Assembly: GCF_009711345.1 (NCBI RefSeq)
Contig: NZ_SMMA01000055.1
Location: forward strand, 1 to 64,000
DNA length: 64,000 nt
From: Pseudovibrio flavus
GTDB lineage: Bacteria > Pseudomonadota > Alphaproteobacteria > Rhizobiales > Stappiaceae
Direction of reading: 5' to 3'
Within the stretch, counting starts at the first letter, position 1. The number at the start of each line of letters is the position of its first letter. The position numbers and the translations under genes were made by a program. Of the stretch, positions 18,634-28,213 are shown piece by piece. Below the pieces are notes generated by a model. The model saw nothing but the letters and a program-made list of their open reading frames with translations, was not told the DNA's origin and did no database searches.

Positions 18634-19344
18634 ATGTCCTATTCCCTCAAAGCCAAGTTTGTTGCGTCTACAACGGTCGGTCTTTGCTGCCTGTTAGGTG
18701 GTTTAACGGCCGCTGGAGCGAACGATGGCGTTCAATTGCCCGATCCTCGGGTTATGCCTCCATCCTTGGAGGAATATGGCCAGCATCCCAATCTTGAAAA
18801 TCCGATTGAAGAGGATGTGCCTCCTGCTGAGGGGGAAGGGGAGGCTGGTGCCGGCACAACGCGCGCGGACCTTCTAGATAAGCTCTTCAATGATTTGCGA
18901 GACGCGGATGAGCAGCGGGTTGCAGAGGGCATTTCTGTGCGGATACAGGGGCTTTTGCTGCATTCAGGTAGTGCTACCGCCGATTTGCTGATGAAGCGCG
19001 CTGGTGAGGCTATTCGGGCGGGTCAGTTACCATTGGCGCTAGATCTGCTTGATGGCGTTATTCGGATCAAACCGGAGTTTGTCGAGGCTTGGAATCGCCG
19101 TGCGACTGTTCATTACCTCAGAGAGGATTACGGCAAGGCGATTGCCGATATCGAGCGCGTACTTGTTCTGGAGCCGCGCCATTTTCCTGCTCTAACGGGC
19201 TTGGGTATGATCTTGCGGCGGATCGAAGAGCCCGAGCAGGCGCTGGATGTGTTTGAGCATGTGCTCACCATCAATCCCATGCAAAAGAGCGCTCAGGAGG
19301 CTATTAAAGAGCTTCGTGTGACCCTCAAGAAGCAGCCTATCTAA
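18634..19344 (+). CDS. Periplasmic tetratricopeptide-repeat protein
   Basis: A 236-residue exported TPR protein of unknown role. I choose ATG 18634 because AAGG lies just upstream and the L36 terminator overlaps the longer frame from 18565. Residues 1-30 form a signal peptide (KFVASTTVGLCCLLGG core). A Pro/Glu/Gly-rich linker follows, then about three TPR units from residue 110 (AGQLPLALDLLDGVIRIKPEFVEAWNRRA and the next two). TPR proteins hold complexes together; nothing here shows the partner. Confidence 0.85.
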   Translation: MSYSLKAKFVASTTVGLCCLLGGLTAAGANDGVQLPDPRVMPPSLEEYGQHPNLENPIEEDVPPAEGEGEAGAGTTRADLLDKLFNDLRDADEQRVAEGISVRIQGLLLHSGSATADLLMKRAGEAIRAGQLPLALDLLDGVIRIKPEFVEAWNRRATVHYLREDYGKAIADIERVLVLEPRHFPALTGLGMILRRIEEPEQALDVFEHVLTINPMQKSAQEAIKELRVTLKKQPI

Positions 19345-19365
19345 CCTTTTGTGAAGCTAAACGAA

Positions 19366-19400
19366 AATACCCCCGCAAGTTGCCTTGCGGGGGTATTCAA
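19366..19400 (-). terminator. Terminator between TPR gene and pyk
   Basis: A 14-bp perfect stem (AATACCCCCGCAAG/CTTGCGGGGGTATT) lies between two convergent genes. The T-run is better on the minus strand (pyk side), but it may serve both. Confidence 0.85.
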
Positions 19401-19423
19401 TCGATTAGATTGTCGGCAAAAAA

Positions 19424-20851
19424 TTAGTGTTCTTCGCCAACGAATGCGATGCGCAGCATATTTGTAGAACCTGGGGTGCCGAAAGGAACACCAGCGGAAA
19501 CTACGATACGCTGACCTGGCTGTGCGAAGCCTTCGCGAGCTGCCAGTTCACATGCGCGTTCAACCAGATCCTGCTCGTTTGCTGCATCCATGGAAGCAAC
19601 GCAGTGCAGACCCCAGCCGAGGGTCAGGCGACGTACGGTTTCAGCTTCTGGAGAGAAAGCGATGATCGGGGTGCTTGGACGCTCACGGGAAGCGCGCAGA
19701 GCGGTAGAACCGGAAGCGGTGTAGCTAACGATAGCTGCAACGTCGAGGGTTTCTGCCACCTGTGCAGCTGCACAAGTAATAGCGTCGGAGCCAGTGGATT
19801 CTGGTTCGTTGCGCTGTGCGTGAATGATGCCGCGGAAGTGGGTGTCTTTTTCCACTTCGATAGCGATCTTGTTCATGGTCGCAACAGCTTCTTCAGGGAA
19901 CTGACCAGCAGCAGATTCAGCGGAAAGCATAACTGCGTCAGCGCCTTCAAACACAGCAGTTGCCACGTCGGACACTTCTGCGCGGGTAGGAACTGGAGCG
20001 GTGATCATGCTTTCGAGCATCTGGGTTGCTACAACAACAGGCTTACCTGCTTTGCGGCAAGCGCGGATCATGCGCTTCTGCAGACCTGGAACCTGTTCCA
20101 GAGGCATTTCAACGCCAAGGTCACCACGTGCAACCATGATAGCGTCGGACAGCTCGATGATTTCTGGGAGACGGTCGATAGCCTGTGGCTTTTCGATCTT
20201 CGCCAGAACGCCAACGCGGCCCTGAGCAACTTCACGTACTTCTACGAGGTCTTCTGGACGCTGTACGAAGGACAGAGCAACCCAGTCAACTTTTGCTTCA
20301 AGAGCTGCAACGAGATCCTTGCGGTCTTTGTCGGTCAAAGCGCCAACAGGGATTTCGGTGTCAGGGCAGCTTACGCCCTTACGGTTGGAAAGCTTGCCGC
20401 CCACTTCAACAATGGTTTCGCAGCTTGCAGGGGATGCTTTGGTTACGCGCAGGCTGATTTTGCCGTCGTCGAGAAGAAGGCGGTGACCTACTTCAAGGCT
20501 GCCCAGGATTTCTGGGTGCGGCAGGTAAACGCGGGTAACATCACCTGGGGTGCTGTCAGCGTCCAGAGTGAAAGTTGCGCCGTTTTCGAGCATAACTTTC
20601 TGGTCGCCTTCGAAAGTACCAACACGAAGCTTTGGTCCCTGCAGGTCAGCAAGAATACCGATTGGACGGCCGACTTCCTGCTCAACTTCACGAATGGTGT
20701 TAACGAGGTTGTTAAGCACTTCGTGGCTGGAGTGACTCATGTTGATGCGGAATACGTCCGCGCCAGCGAGCCACAGCTTCTTGATCATGTCCTTGTTGGA
20801 AGAGGACGGGCCCAGGGTTGCGAGGATTTTGACCCGTCTATTGCGCTTCAT
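19424..20851 (-). CDS. pyk: Pyruvate kinase
   Basis: Converts phosphoenolpyruvate and ADP to pyruvate and ATP in glycolysis. The 475 residues are full length. Landmarks are the N-terminal RVKILATLGPSS and RINMSHSSHE segments, the active-site lysine and Mg site IAKIEKPQA...MVARGDLGVEMP (residues about 215-250), and TQMLESMI, followed by the C-terminal domain. Its ATG overlaps the stop of the DUF1036 gene (ATGA), so the two are translationally coupled. Cytoplasmic homotetramer in known members. Confidence 0.97.
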   Translation of the reverse strand: MKRNRRVKILATLGPSSSNKDMIKKLWLAGADVFRINMSHSSHEVLNNLVNTIREVEQEVGRPIGILADLQGPKLRVGTFEGDQKVMLENGATFTLDADSTPGDVTRVYLPHPEILGSLEVGHRLLLDDGKISLRVTKASPASCETIVEVGGKLSNRKGVSCPDTEIPVGALTDKDRKDLVAALEAKVDWVALSFVQRPEDLVEVREVAQGRVGVLAKIEKPQAIDRLPEIIELSDAIMVARGDLGVEMPLEQVPGLQKRMIRACRKAGKPVVVATQMLESMITAPVPTRAEVSDVATAVFEGADAVMLSAESAAGQFPEEAVATMNKIAIEVEKDTHFRGIIHAQRNEPESTGSDAITCAAAQVAETLDVAAIVSYTASGSTALRASRERPSTPIIAFSPEAETVRRLTLGWGLHCVASMDAANEQDLVERACELAAREGFAQPGQRIVVSAGVPFGTPGSTNMLRIAFVGEEH

Positions 20852-21333
20852 TGTCCACCAGTTCCTTGTTGTATTGGCTCAGTCAGCTGCACAGTCCAGC
20901 TGCTCTGCTCGTTAGTGTCTATTTCGAAAAAACCAACGCGCTCGTATCCGCGAGCAACGCAGTTCTCAATTCCGCGAATTGTGAACTTCTTCTGGCGTAC
21001 ACACATGTACGCCTTTCCGCTCCATTCGCCAATCTTTTCATTGTCCGCAGCGTAAATGTAATAATAGCGGGCCTGAAGATCGCCGGGAATAATGGTCTGG
21101 CAATCGGCTTTGCCTAGCTCCCACCAACCTTCGGTGACCCATTCGCCGCTGTCGTTGTAACCAATTGCAATGCTTACCGAACCCTCCGTCTTGTTACAGA
21201 CGCGGAGGTCAGCTCTGGCCTCGCCAGGCGCGCCGAGCCAAACAAAACCGGCAGCGCCAATCCCGATCATCAGGTTTCGCGCCCAGGAACTTTTTTCAAA
21301 TTCTGGTAGTGTTTTGCGTTTGATTGGTTTCAT
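20848..21333 (-). CDS. DUF1036 exported protein
   Basis: A 161-residue DUF1036 protein of unknown function. A basic N-terminus and one hydrophobic stretch (LMIGIGAAGFVWLG, about residues 22-36) give a signal peptide or anchor ending near ARA. The domain then begins DLRVCNKTEGSVSIAIGYND, with conserved cysteines at about 46, 78, 111 and 124 and the WWELG and YYYIYA motifs. The ATG at 21333 is preferred to a TTG at 21357. The placement immediately before pyk, with a 4-base overlap, is conserved in related bacteria as far as I recall. Confidence 0.9.
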   Translation of the reverse strand: MKPIKRKTLPEFEKSSWARNLMIGIGAAGFVWLGAPGEARADLRVCNKTEGSVSIAIGYNDSGEWVTEGWWELGKADCQTIIPGDLQARYYYIYAADNEKIGEWSGKAYMCVRQKKFTIRGIENCVARGYERVGFFEIDTNEQSSWTVQLTEPIQQGTGGQ

Positions 21334-22312
21334 CTGCAATCTTTTAACTGCGACCAAAGGATAGTCTAATGGTCCGAGAACGCTCTATTGTCAATGGCGC
21401 GCTGAGCATGCCTGCAAAGCTACGCGCGGCACCTAAAAACTGGAGCTGCTCTATCAAAATACGAAAGTCGGGTTACGCTATTAGTGTACCCGCATGAAGG
21501 CGGCATTTGTATGGTCTAAATTTTCCGCCAAAAGCGCAAAAAATGCATGTTTTGAGGTTTTCTGTAGGAACCAACAGGCTGTTTTGCGGCACTGAAGGTG
21601 TGGTTTGGTTCACATCTGGTAACGGAAATTCTCAAAGGGATCGTTCCGCCTAGAAATGCTGCGACGTCGGCAGAGCTTTGTTTGTGTTCGGGGCTTGAAT
21701 TGTTGGCTACCATGTCAGTTATCAATATATTGCTGTTAGTTCCATATGTTAGCGGCAACATGAAGTGTCGCTCAGTTGCGCTGTTGCAATCTCAGTGGCG
21801 TGAGAAGTTCGATGGGTAACGATCGGTACTCCTCGTTTGGTGGAGTGATCGTAGCCCACGGAGCTATCATTTAGTGAACTAAAGTGGTCTGATACTTCTG
21901 TGGTATATGCAAGAAACTCCGTATAAATGACTCTAAAATCGCAGATATATTAGAAGATCCCTCGTTAAAAATAGGTATATTACCATAGTGGCGTTTTGGC
22001 GCACAATTTCCCGCAATCTTCCGATTTTCCGAGCAACGGGCGTTGCGAAAAAAGAGTGCATAAATTGCGCCTTTTAAGATTCTAGCTAGCAGTTTGACCC
22101 GCGCCGCAGGGGCACCCTTGGAAGAGGTGAGGGGCATGTTCGATATCTGCATGGATTGCCTAGGAACTAATGCAGGGCGTGGATGAATAATTTTTTCTTA
22201 GGCTGTGAAGCTTGGCGATAAACCTGTTCAATCAGTTGACCCTCAGTCGTGGATCTGGCAGGCAGTGCCTCAGTGTTTTTGTGAGACTTAACGTATTCAA
22301 AGGAAGTCATAG
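21334..22312. other. Long gene-free region upstream of gapR
   Basis: About 980 bases without a convincing gene. Short frames at 21516-21761 (minus), 21598-21819 (plus) and 21871-22152 (minus) lack binding sites, family features and gene-like codon use. The stretch is AT-richer than its surroundings. A small inverted repeat (CGGGT/ACCCG) occurs at 21469-21492. The last 150 bases should hold the gapR promoter. No RNA gene with a clear promoter and terminator was found. Confidence 0.5.
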
Positions 22313-22579
22313 ATGTCTGATAACGGCGGAGTAGCAGCAGACCAGCTGCGTTCGTTCATTGAGCGTGTTGAGCGTTTGGAAGAAGAAAAAAAGGTCATCT
22401 CTGACGATATTAAGGACGTATACGCAGAGGCTAAAGGCAACGGTTTCGACGTTAAGGTTATGCGCAAAATTATCGCGCTTCGTAAGCGTCAGCCACATGA
22501 GCGTGAAGAAGAAGAAGCGATCATGGACCTCTATCTGCATGCTCTTGGCATGGCAGGTGTCGCCGCCTCCGATAGCTAA
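22313..22579 (+). CDS. gapR: GapR, DUF2312 nucleoid-associated protein
   Basis: An 88-residue DUF2312 protein matching GapR, which encircles overtwisted DNA ahead of replication and transcription forks and aids topoisomerases. Hallmarks are [20 protein letters not shown], the [19 protein letters not shown] segment and the acidic [18 protein letters not shown] long first helix makes the dimer coiled coil, and the lysines and arginines of the second part bind DNA. AAAGGAAG precedes the ATG. Essential or important for cell-cycle progression in Caulobacter. Confidence 0.96.
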   Translation: MSDNGGVAADQLRSFIERVERLEEEKKVISDDIKDVYAEAKGNGFDVKVMRKIIALRKRQPHEREEEEAIMDLYLHALGMAGVAASDS

Positions 22580-22604
22580 TCGGTTGCCTATTACGGCAAT
22601 AAAA

Positions 22605-22629
22605 AACCCGCCATGTGGCGGGTTTTTTT
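22605..22629 (+). terminator. Terminator after gapR
   Basis: AACCCGCC/GGCGGGTT stem with ATGT loop and seven T. Confidence 0.95.
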
Positions 22630-22671
22630 GTATCTGCCGACTGCGATGGGCGTTCTAGCTTGGGCCCACCG

Positions 22672-24396
22672 TCAGTATGTAGAGGTGGTTTTAAGCCAAG
22701 TGACAGCATTGCCAGAGAACGCGCCAGATGTCGGGATCTGATTGGTGCTCGTATTAAAGCCGTTCGCTACGATTGTGTTCACTGCGGTGGTTACTTCGCC
22801 AAGATCTACCTGATTTGGATGGTAGAGGTGGGCGAGGTTCCAATCCCGTTCAACCTGATCTCCGCTCAGCAATAAAGTGGTGTTCGCGCCCGGTCTTGCT
22901 GTGAAGTGAGCCATCGGGTCCAGATTGCTACGCGTTTGCGTTTGTGCCTGCGCTTTTGCAGGTTCTGCGCTGCCAGTTGATGCAGTTTGCAGTGCCGCCA
23001 TGCTTTGACGCGGATCGGCCGAAGCAAGAACAACCGGTGCTTCAGCGTTGGCCCCTGTGCCTTGATCATTCGTTACAAGGTCAATGGCGCCTATAGCATC
23101 TAGAGGTTTACGCGGCGCGCGGAGGATCGATGGATCAGCGTTATATGCGCTGAGCGCGGCGATCTGCGTTGGCTTTGTTCGTGGCTGCGCGATGGAAGCC
23201 AAGAGCGTTGGGGCAACTTCTTCCTGCGCTGCGGGTTCTTCTGCAACAACGGTGCGCTCGGAACCTGGTTTAGCGTAAGGAACAGCTGCTGCCAGCTGGA
23301 CCGGTGCATTCGCTACCGCTTCAACCTCTACAGCTTCTGGAGCCAGTTGAGCCGGCGCAGGCGTTGTCGCCGCTACCTGCTGAGTAGATGGCGGAAGTAC
23401 GATTGGTGTTGCTGCCGCAGGTGTTTGGGCTTGCGGCTGAGCTGGTGCTTCGGCACTTGCCAGAACGACTTTGGCTTTCGGCGTTACGGATACCGGTTTG
23501 TCTGCTTCAACGCGGCGGCCCGGATCTTCCTGACGGCGGCGAGTTGTTGTCTTCGCGCTGTCTTTTTCACCGGAGTTGGAGAACAGGCGCTCAAAGAACG
23601 TTCCCTTGTTGTCCTTGTCACCGGAGTTCGGGCTCACGCGTTGATGCTTGGTACCAGAATTGTCGCTGCTGCGGCGAGCAGTGCGGATGGAGGTGTCGCT
23701 GGTGTTACCTTTGCGGTTAATTTCTGCAAGGGTTTCGCCGTAGCGTGCCATGCGGCGGCCATCGGACGGCACGTGGATGGTGTCGCCGCGTGGGAACACT
23801 TTAGCAAGCTCGGAGCGGGACATGCGCGGCCAGTGGCGCACGGTGCCGGTGTCCAAGTGCACAAACGGAGTATTGGAGCGCGGGTAGAAGCCAACACCGC
23901 CAACATGCTGGTGTAGGCCGTAGTCGCGCAGGCGGCGCGTGTTAACGCCCGGGATGAAGAAGTCCATCGCCTTGCCTTTGGTATGCTGGCTGTTTTTGGC
24001 AACGCCGCTGGAGCGGCTGCGCAGCATATTGTTGGTCTTGGGCGAGCGGTAGGACGAAACGACGTGGATGTACTCTTTGGTCTTTGCCTTTTGGTAGACC
24101 TCCCAAACCACGTCAAAGAGTTCAGGGTCCATCTTGGTAGGCTCATTACGACGCCAGTCACGGAGAAACTGGTTCAACTCTTTCAAGCCAGAGCGGACAT
24201 AACGACCGTTCTTTTTGAAGGTGATCTCTGCTTTCTCACGAGTATGGGTATTGTAGAGCTTGAGGGTTCGGGTTTCTGCGCTAGCATAGATGGACGATGC
24301 CAGCACGAAGGTGCAGCCCAGTGTTGCTATTGCAGCGAAATATGCACTTCTGAAACTGGCCAGTGTGAAGTGCCCGAGTACTGGCAGGTTACGCAA
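22672..24396 (-). CDS. DUF882 (YcbK/MepK-like) murein endopeptidase with long tail
   Basis: A 574-residue exported protein. Residues 1-41 form a signal peptide. Residues about 42-195 are the DUF882/peptidase M15 domain, with zinc ligands His138 and Asp145 (SQHTKGKAMDFF) and His180 (PFVHLDTG), the set used by E. coli MepK (YcbK), which cuts 3-3 peptidoglycan crosslinks. The rest is a long Pro/Ala/Gln-rich, low-complexity tail of about 350 residues of unknown use. No ATG occurs in the first 89 codons, so TTG 24396 is the likely start. The gene follows an L,D-transpeptidase, the enzyme that makes 3-3 links. Confidence 0.88.
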   Translation of the reverse strand: MRNLPVLGHFTLASFRSAYFAAIATLGCTFVLASSIYASAETRTLKLYNTHTREKAEITFKKNGRYVRSGLKELNQFLRDWRRNEPTKMDPELFDVVWEVYQKAKTKEYIHVVSSYRSPKTNNMLRSRSSGVAKNSQHTKGKAMDFFIPGVNTRRLRDYGLHQHVGGVGFYPRSNTPFVHLDTGTVRHWPRMSRSELAKVFPRGDTIHVPSDGRRMARYGETLAEINRKGNTSDTSIRTARRSSDNSGTKHQRVSPNSGDKDNKGTFFERLFSNSGEKDSAKTTTRRRQEDPGRRVEADKPVSVTPKAKVVLASAEAPAQPQAQTPAAATPIVLPPSTQQVAATTPAPAQLAPEAVEVEAVANAPVQLAAAVPYAKPGSERTVVAEEPAAQEEVAPTLLASIAQPRTKPTQIAALSAYNADPSILRAPRKPLDAIGAIDLVTNDQGTGANAEAPVVLASADPRQSMAALQTASTGSAEPAKAQAQTQTRSNLDPMAHFTARPGANTTLLLSGDQVERDWNLAHLYHPNQVDLGEVTTAVNTIVANGFNTSTNQIPTSGAFSGNAVTWLKTTSTY

Positions 24397-24556
24397 TTCG
24401 AACTCGCTTTCTAGCGTCTATCTGAACTATAGCCCCATGCCCATTTAGATGCTTCAAGGTTAATGAGCATTTACCTCGCTTTCAATTAGGGTGAGATAGT
24501 TGCAAAACCGCCACATGCCAAGAAAAACCGCAGATTTCCAGTGTTCTGGATAGGCA

Positions 24557-24587
24557 AAACCCCACATACCGAAGGGATATGTGGGGT
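24557..24587 (-). terminator. Terminator after L,D-transpeptidase gene
   Basis: Read on the minus strand, CCCCACATA/TATGTGGGG with a 9-base loop ends in TTTT. It partly separates the transpeptidase gene from the DUF882 gene. Confidence 0.75.
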
Positions 24588-24620
24588 GTCTATCTGTGGA
24601 TAATTGTGTTTTACGGTGAT

Positions 24621-26264
24621 TTATAGAAGGCCGAGCGCGTCAATTGTTTTCTGATTGTGGCCATAGATGTCTGGCCTGCGCTGCAATTTGCCTTGGTCAT
24701 CTACAAAGGCCGTAAAGTAAGTGATGTGAATCGGGAAGTTTGTTTGCAGGTTCACACGGGTTTCGCGCTTGCCAACAAGGCTGCGGATATAACGGCCATT
24801 CAGCTTTGGCTGGAACGACATCAGCGCATCTGCAAAGTCCATCGGGTTACGAACGCGGACGCAGCCGTGAGAGAAGGCGCGCTCAGAGCGCTTGAACAGC
24901 GACTTGGACGGTGTGTCGTGCAGGTAGACGCTATGCTTGTTAGGGAACATGAACTTGATGTTGCCCAATGCATTGCCGCGGCCCGGACGCTGGCGAATAC
25001 GCAGTTGCTTGAAGGTGACAGCATCCCAGTTAACACGCTGTGGGTCGATAATGCGACCCTTGGCGACGACCTCGTAATTCCCTTTCGCAAGGTAGGCGAT
25101 CGGGTTTGGACGCATCTCCGGCAGCAATTCTTTTGAAGCGATGGAGTAAGGCACGTTCCAGTATGGATTTACAACCACGTGGTCCATGTTGTCTGAAAAG
25201 ACCGGCGTTTGGTTGGCAGGTTTGCCGACGACCACGCGCTCTTCATAAAGGGTGAAATCTTCCTGACGAATGCGAACTAGGAACTCCGGCACGTTCACAT
25301 GAATGTAGAGGTCGCCCATATCGCGAGGCATCCAGCGCCAGCGCTCCATATTAGCAATAACATCATGGATCGGGTTGCCGGTGATGCGGGAATTGAGAGC
25401 GAGTAGGGAGCGGGAACCAACAACGCCGTCGCTGTTCAGGCCGTTATCCTTCTGGAACTTCTTAACTGCCGCTTCCAAATCTGCGTCGAAGACCGCTTCC
25501 GTTTCGGGGGTAGATGGTACCTTCAATCGCTGGCGAAGCAGGGCAACGCGCTCACCTTTTACGCCCAGCTTGAGCAGTTTGCCGGTCGGAATCTCAACAA
25601 GCTCTTCTGTTGCCGGTACGCCTGTGCGCAGGACCTTCAGCTGCTCCTTGAGCAGGCGGTACCCTTGATGTGGCGGGTTGTAGGCTGCAAGAACGGAGGC
25701 GGGATTGGCGGAGACAGCAAGAGCCCGCAAAGCGTCTAGCGGATCTGGGCGCTCAGGGTTCTGGGTGATGTTCTTAGAGATTTTCTTCGGCGAGATCCGG
25801 CCACCTTGCGCATCTTCTGCATACATCAGAGCAGATTCAGTTATCTGAACTTCAGCGGCCGCCAGTTCAGCTAGGGCGGCAGTGCCAGTAGCGTTGAAAT
25901 CCGCAGGTGGGACAGGGTAGTCCGCCGGATTTAAACCTTCATCCTCAGCCGCTCTTAGTACCTCAATGACTTCCAAAGCCAGAGTGTTTAGCTCAGTGCC
26001 AGTAACCCAGACCGGCTGGAACCCGCGCTCTTCATAGAACAGTTTGGATGCTGCACGGTCTCTTTTATGGCGGAAGGTTTTGGTGCTCGCCGCTTGCTGT
26101 AAGACAGTTTCAAGCTCTTGAGCCATAGGTGAAAGGGGAAGGGCGCTTTGCTGATCAAACTCAGTCATTAAGTCAGGGAAAGCCGCATTGGCACCTGACA
26201 ATGAGACGAAGGAAGCCAGACCTGCCGCAATGGCAAGTCGGCGCAAAACACCGCTAGACCGCAT
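24621..26264 (-). CDS. Murein L,D-transpeptidase, YcbB/LdtD type
   Basis: Periplasmic enzyme that forms 3-3 (meso-DAP to meso-DAP) peptidoglycan crosslinks. The 547 residues begin with a signal peptide (about 27 residues, cleavage ANA). A scaffold domain follows, then a peptidoglycan-binding helical repeat (LLRQRLKVP through FQKDNGLNSDGVVG, about 230-285). The YkuD catalytic domain contains VNPYWNVPYSIASKELLP, the capping region, and the active site SHGCVRVRNP (Cys near residue 467). The ATG has GGTGGAAG upstream. It sits between a sigma54 regulator and a DUF882 endopeptidase. Confidence 0.94.
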   Translation of the reverse strand: MRSSGVLRRLAIAAGLASFVSLSGANAAFPDLMTEFDQQSALPLSPMAQELETVLQQAASTKTFRHKRDRAASKLFYEERGFQPVWVTGTELNTLALEVIEVLRAAEDEGLNPADYPVPPADFNATGTAALAELAAAEVQITESALMYAEDAQGGRISPKKISKNITQNPERPDPLDALRALAVSANPASVLAAYNPPHQGYRLLKEQLKVLRTGVPATEELVEIPTGKLLKLGVKGERVALLRQRLKVPSTPETEAVFDADLEAAVKKFQKDNGLNSDGVVGSRSLLALNSRITGNPIHDVIANMERWRWMPRDMGDLYIHVNVPEFLVRIRQEDFTLYEERVVVGKPANQTPVFSDNMDHVVVNPYWNVPYSIASKELLPEMRPNPIAYLAKGNYEVVAKGRIIDPQRVNWDAVTFKQLRIRQRPGRGNALGNIKFMFPNKHSVYLHDTPSKSLFKRSERAFSHGCVRVRNPMDFADALMSFQPKLNGRYIRSLVGKRETRVNLQTNFPIHITYFTAFVDDQGKLQRRPDIYGHNQKTIDALGLL

Positions 26265-26475
26265 TTTCTTCCACCCTGTTTTAAAAGTTCCGACCCTTCT
26301 CTATCGTGGCCTTATCATGATTTTTACTTATATGTAATCTCTAGTAGTGCTCACATTATTTTGTACTCACTGGTTTCTGTGCGCATTCGAGTTTTGCCTC
26401 GAATTACGCCAGCTCCAGTCTGCATTTCACGCGTGGTTTACCAAGGGTATCCGTATGGAAACCCCGGTATCCGCG

Positions 26476-27999
26476 TTATGCTGCACTCTGGTCGGAGTTG
26501 TCCTCCAAGCCGTATTCTTTGAGTTTCCGGTAAAGCGTTGAACGCCCAATGCCCAACCTCTTGGCGACCTCAGTCATTCGCCCACCGTAGTGGGTGATTG
26601 CCAAGCGGATCATCTCTTCTTCAACCTTCTCCAGCCTGCGCGTATGGCCGCTGTCGTCCAGAGAGCGCATAAAGCCAAACGGCGGCTGGTCCGCGCCAAA
26701 GCCAGAACTAGCCTCGGCTTGACGGAACTGTTCGTCCTGCTGTTGTTCAACAGAAGGCCCATTTGTAGCGGTAGGGGAAATAGAAGCGGATGCAGGTACC
26801 AGCGACTCCATACCAACTGACTGGGCGATCTGCGGAAAATCATTAACTGTTAGTTGCGCACCATCGCACAAAACCACAGCCCGAAATACTGCGTTTTCCA
26901 ATTGGCGAATGTTACCAGGCCACTCGTAACGCTGGAGCATATTCAAGGTTTCTGCGTCGCAGCCGCTGACCTGAGGCTTTTTCTCCTCGGCCGCAAAACG
27001 GGCAACGAAATGGCGCAGTAGCTCAGGAATATCTTCCAGCCTGTCTTTCAGTGGCGGTATCCAGATCGGAAAGACATTCAGGCGGTAATAGAGGTCTTCG
27101 CGGAATTTGCCTTCCTTAACCTGCTCCATAAGGCGGCGGTTGGTTGCTGAGATCAGGCGGAAGTCCACTTTAACCGGCTTGCGTGCGCCAACAGGGTCAA
27201 CCTCTCCCTCCTGTAAGGCGCGTAGCAGCTTTACCTGAACGTCGAGGGGTAGTTCACCCACTTCGTCCAGAAACAGTGTGCCGCCGTTTGCTTCTTGAAA
27301 CTTGCCGATATGTTTGTCTACCGCGCCTGTAAACGCACCTTTCTCATGGCCGAACAGAATGGATTCCACGAGGTGATCAGGAATTGCTCCGCAGTTTACA
27401 GTGACGAACGGCTTGCTGCGGCGATCGCTGGAGCCTTGAATAGCGCGGGCAATCAGTTCCTTACCAACGCCGGATTCCCCTTCGATAAGGATCGGAATGT
27501 TGGAAGCGGCAGCGCGTTCGCCAAGGCGGAGCACACGGTCCATGGCATCAGAACGGGTGACAATGTTTGCGAAGGTAAGAGTGCCGGAGGACTGGCTGCG
27601 AATTCGGGTGATCTCGTCTTCAAGCGCTGAGACCTTTAGCAGGTTATTGATGGAAACCTGAAGGCGCTCCGGGCTGATCGGCTTAACGACGAAATCCTGC
27701 GCACCGGCACGCATGGCTCCAACAACGGTGTCGATACCGCCGTGGGCTGTTTGCACGATTACGGGGACACCGTTCTTGGCCTTGCGCAATTCTTGAAGAA
27801 CCGCGATGCCATCCAGCTCCGGCATGACCAAATCAAGGATAACAAGATCAATCCGTGCGGACTGCGGACCATTTAGAATAGAGAGAGCCTCAAGGCCGTT
27901 TTCTGCGGTTTTCGACTCGTATCCAAAGCGTTTTAGTGCCTCCTCAAGAAGGCGACGTTGAACCGGATCATCGTCCACTACCAGAATACGTCTGCCCAT
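26476..27999 (-). CDS. Sigma54-dependent response regulator, NtrC family
   Basis: A 507-residue transcription activator. Residues 1-120 are a receiver with phosphoacceptor Asp56 (LVILDLVMPELDG). The AAA+ domain has Walker A GESGVGKE (173-181), the sigma54 contact loop GAFTGA (221-226), Walker B GGTLFLDEVGELP and the arginine-finger region. A linker rich in Ser/Gln/Pro precedes a Fis-type helix-turn-helix (MTEVAKRLGIGRSTLYRKL) at the end. No histidine kinase gene is adjacent, so it is an orphan here. The next gene downstream on the same strand is the L,D-transpeptidase, a possible target. No sigma54 site was identified with certainty. Confidence 0.94.
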   Translation of the reverse strand: MGRRILVVDDDPVQRRLLEEALKRFGYESKTAENGLEALSILNGPQSARIDLVILDLVMPELDGIAVLQELRKAKNGVPVIVQTAHGGIDTVVGAMRAGAQDFVVKPISPERLQVSINNLLKVSALEDEITRIRSQSSGTLTFANIVTRSDAMDRVLRLGERAAASNIPILIEGESGVGKELIARAIQGSSDRRSKPFVTVNCGAIPDHLVESILFGHEKGAFTGAVDKHIGKFQEANGGTLFLDEVGELPLDVQVKLLRALQEGEVDPVGARKPVKVDFRLISATNRRLMEQVKEGKFREDLYYRLNVFPIWIPPLKDRLEDIPELLRHFVARFAAEEKKPQVSGCDAETLNMLQRYEWPGNIRQLENAVFRAVVLCDGAQLTVNDFPQIAQSVGMESLVPASASISPTATNGPSVEQQQDEQFRQAEASSGFGADQPPFGFMRSLDDSGHTRRLEKVEEEMIRLAITHYGGRMTEVAKRLGIGRSTLYRKLKEYGLEDNSDQSAA

Positions 28000-28213
28000 G
28001 ACGCGCCTTCCCTCTCAGCTAAACTTTCATGTGTGCTGTGCCATTACGGGCCATCCTGCGTCGAATTTGGTAAACAAATTGCCCCCTATAAATCCAAGGA
28101 GAGTGAAAACTCGCCATTGGACATGTTCAATGTCACGTCATATTTAATAGAAACGAAGCCAGTCGTTTAAAATTGGCGGCGAAATCATAACCAGACTTTG
28201 GGTCAGCACATCG

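Noticed and set aside
19427-21055. 542-residue plus-strand frame across pyk
   Set aside because: Mirror image of a highly expressed gene with strong codon bias; composition is not protein-like and pyk is certain.
21598-22152. Short frames before gapR
   Set aside because: No binding sites, no family and no gene-like third-position bias.
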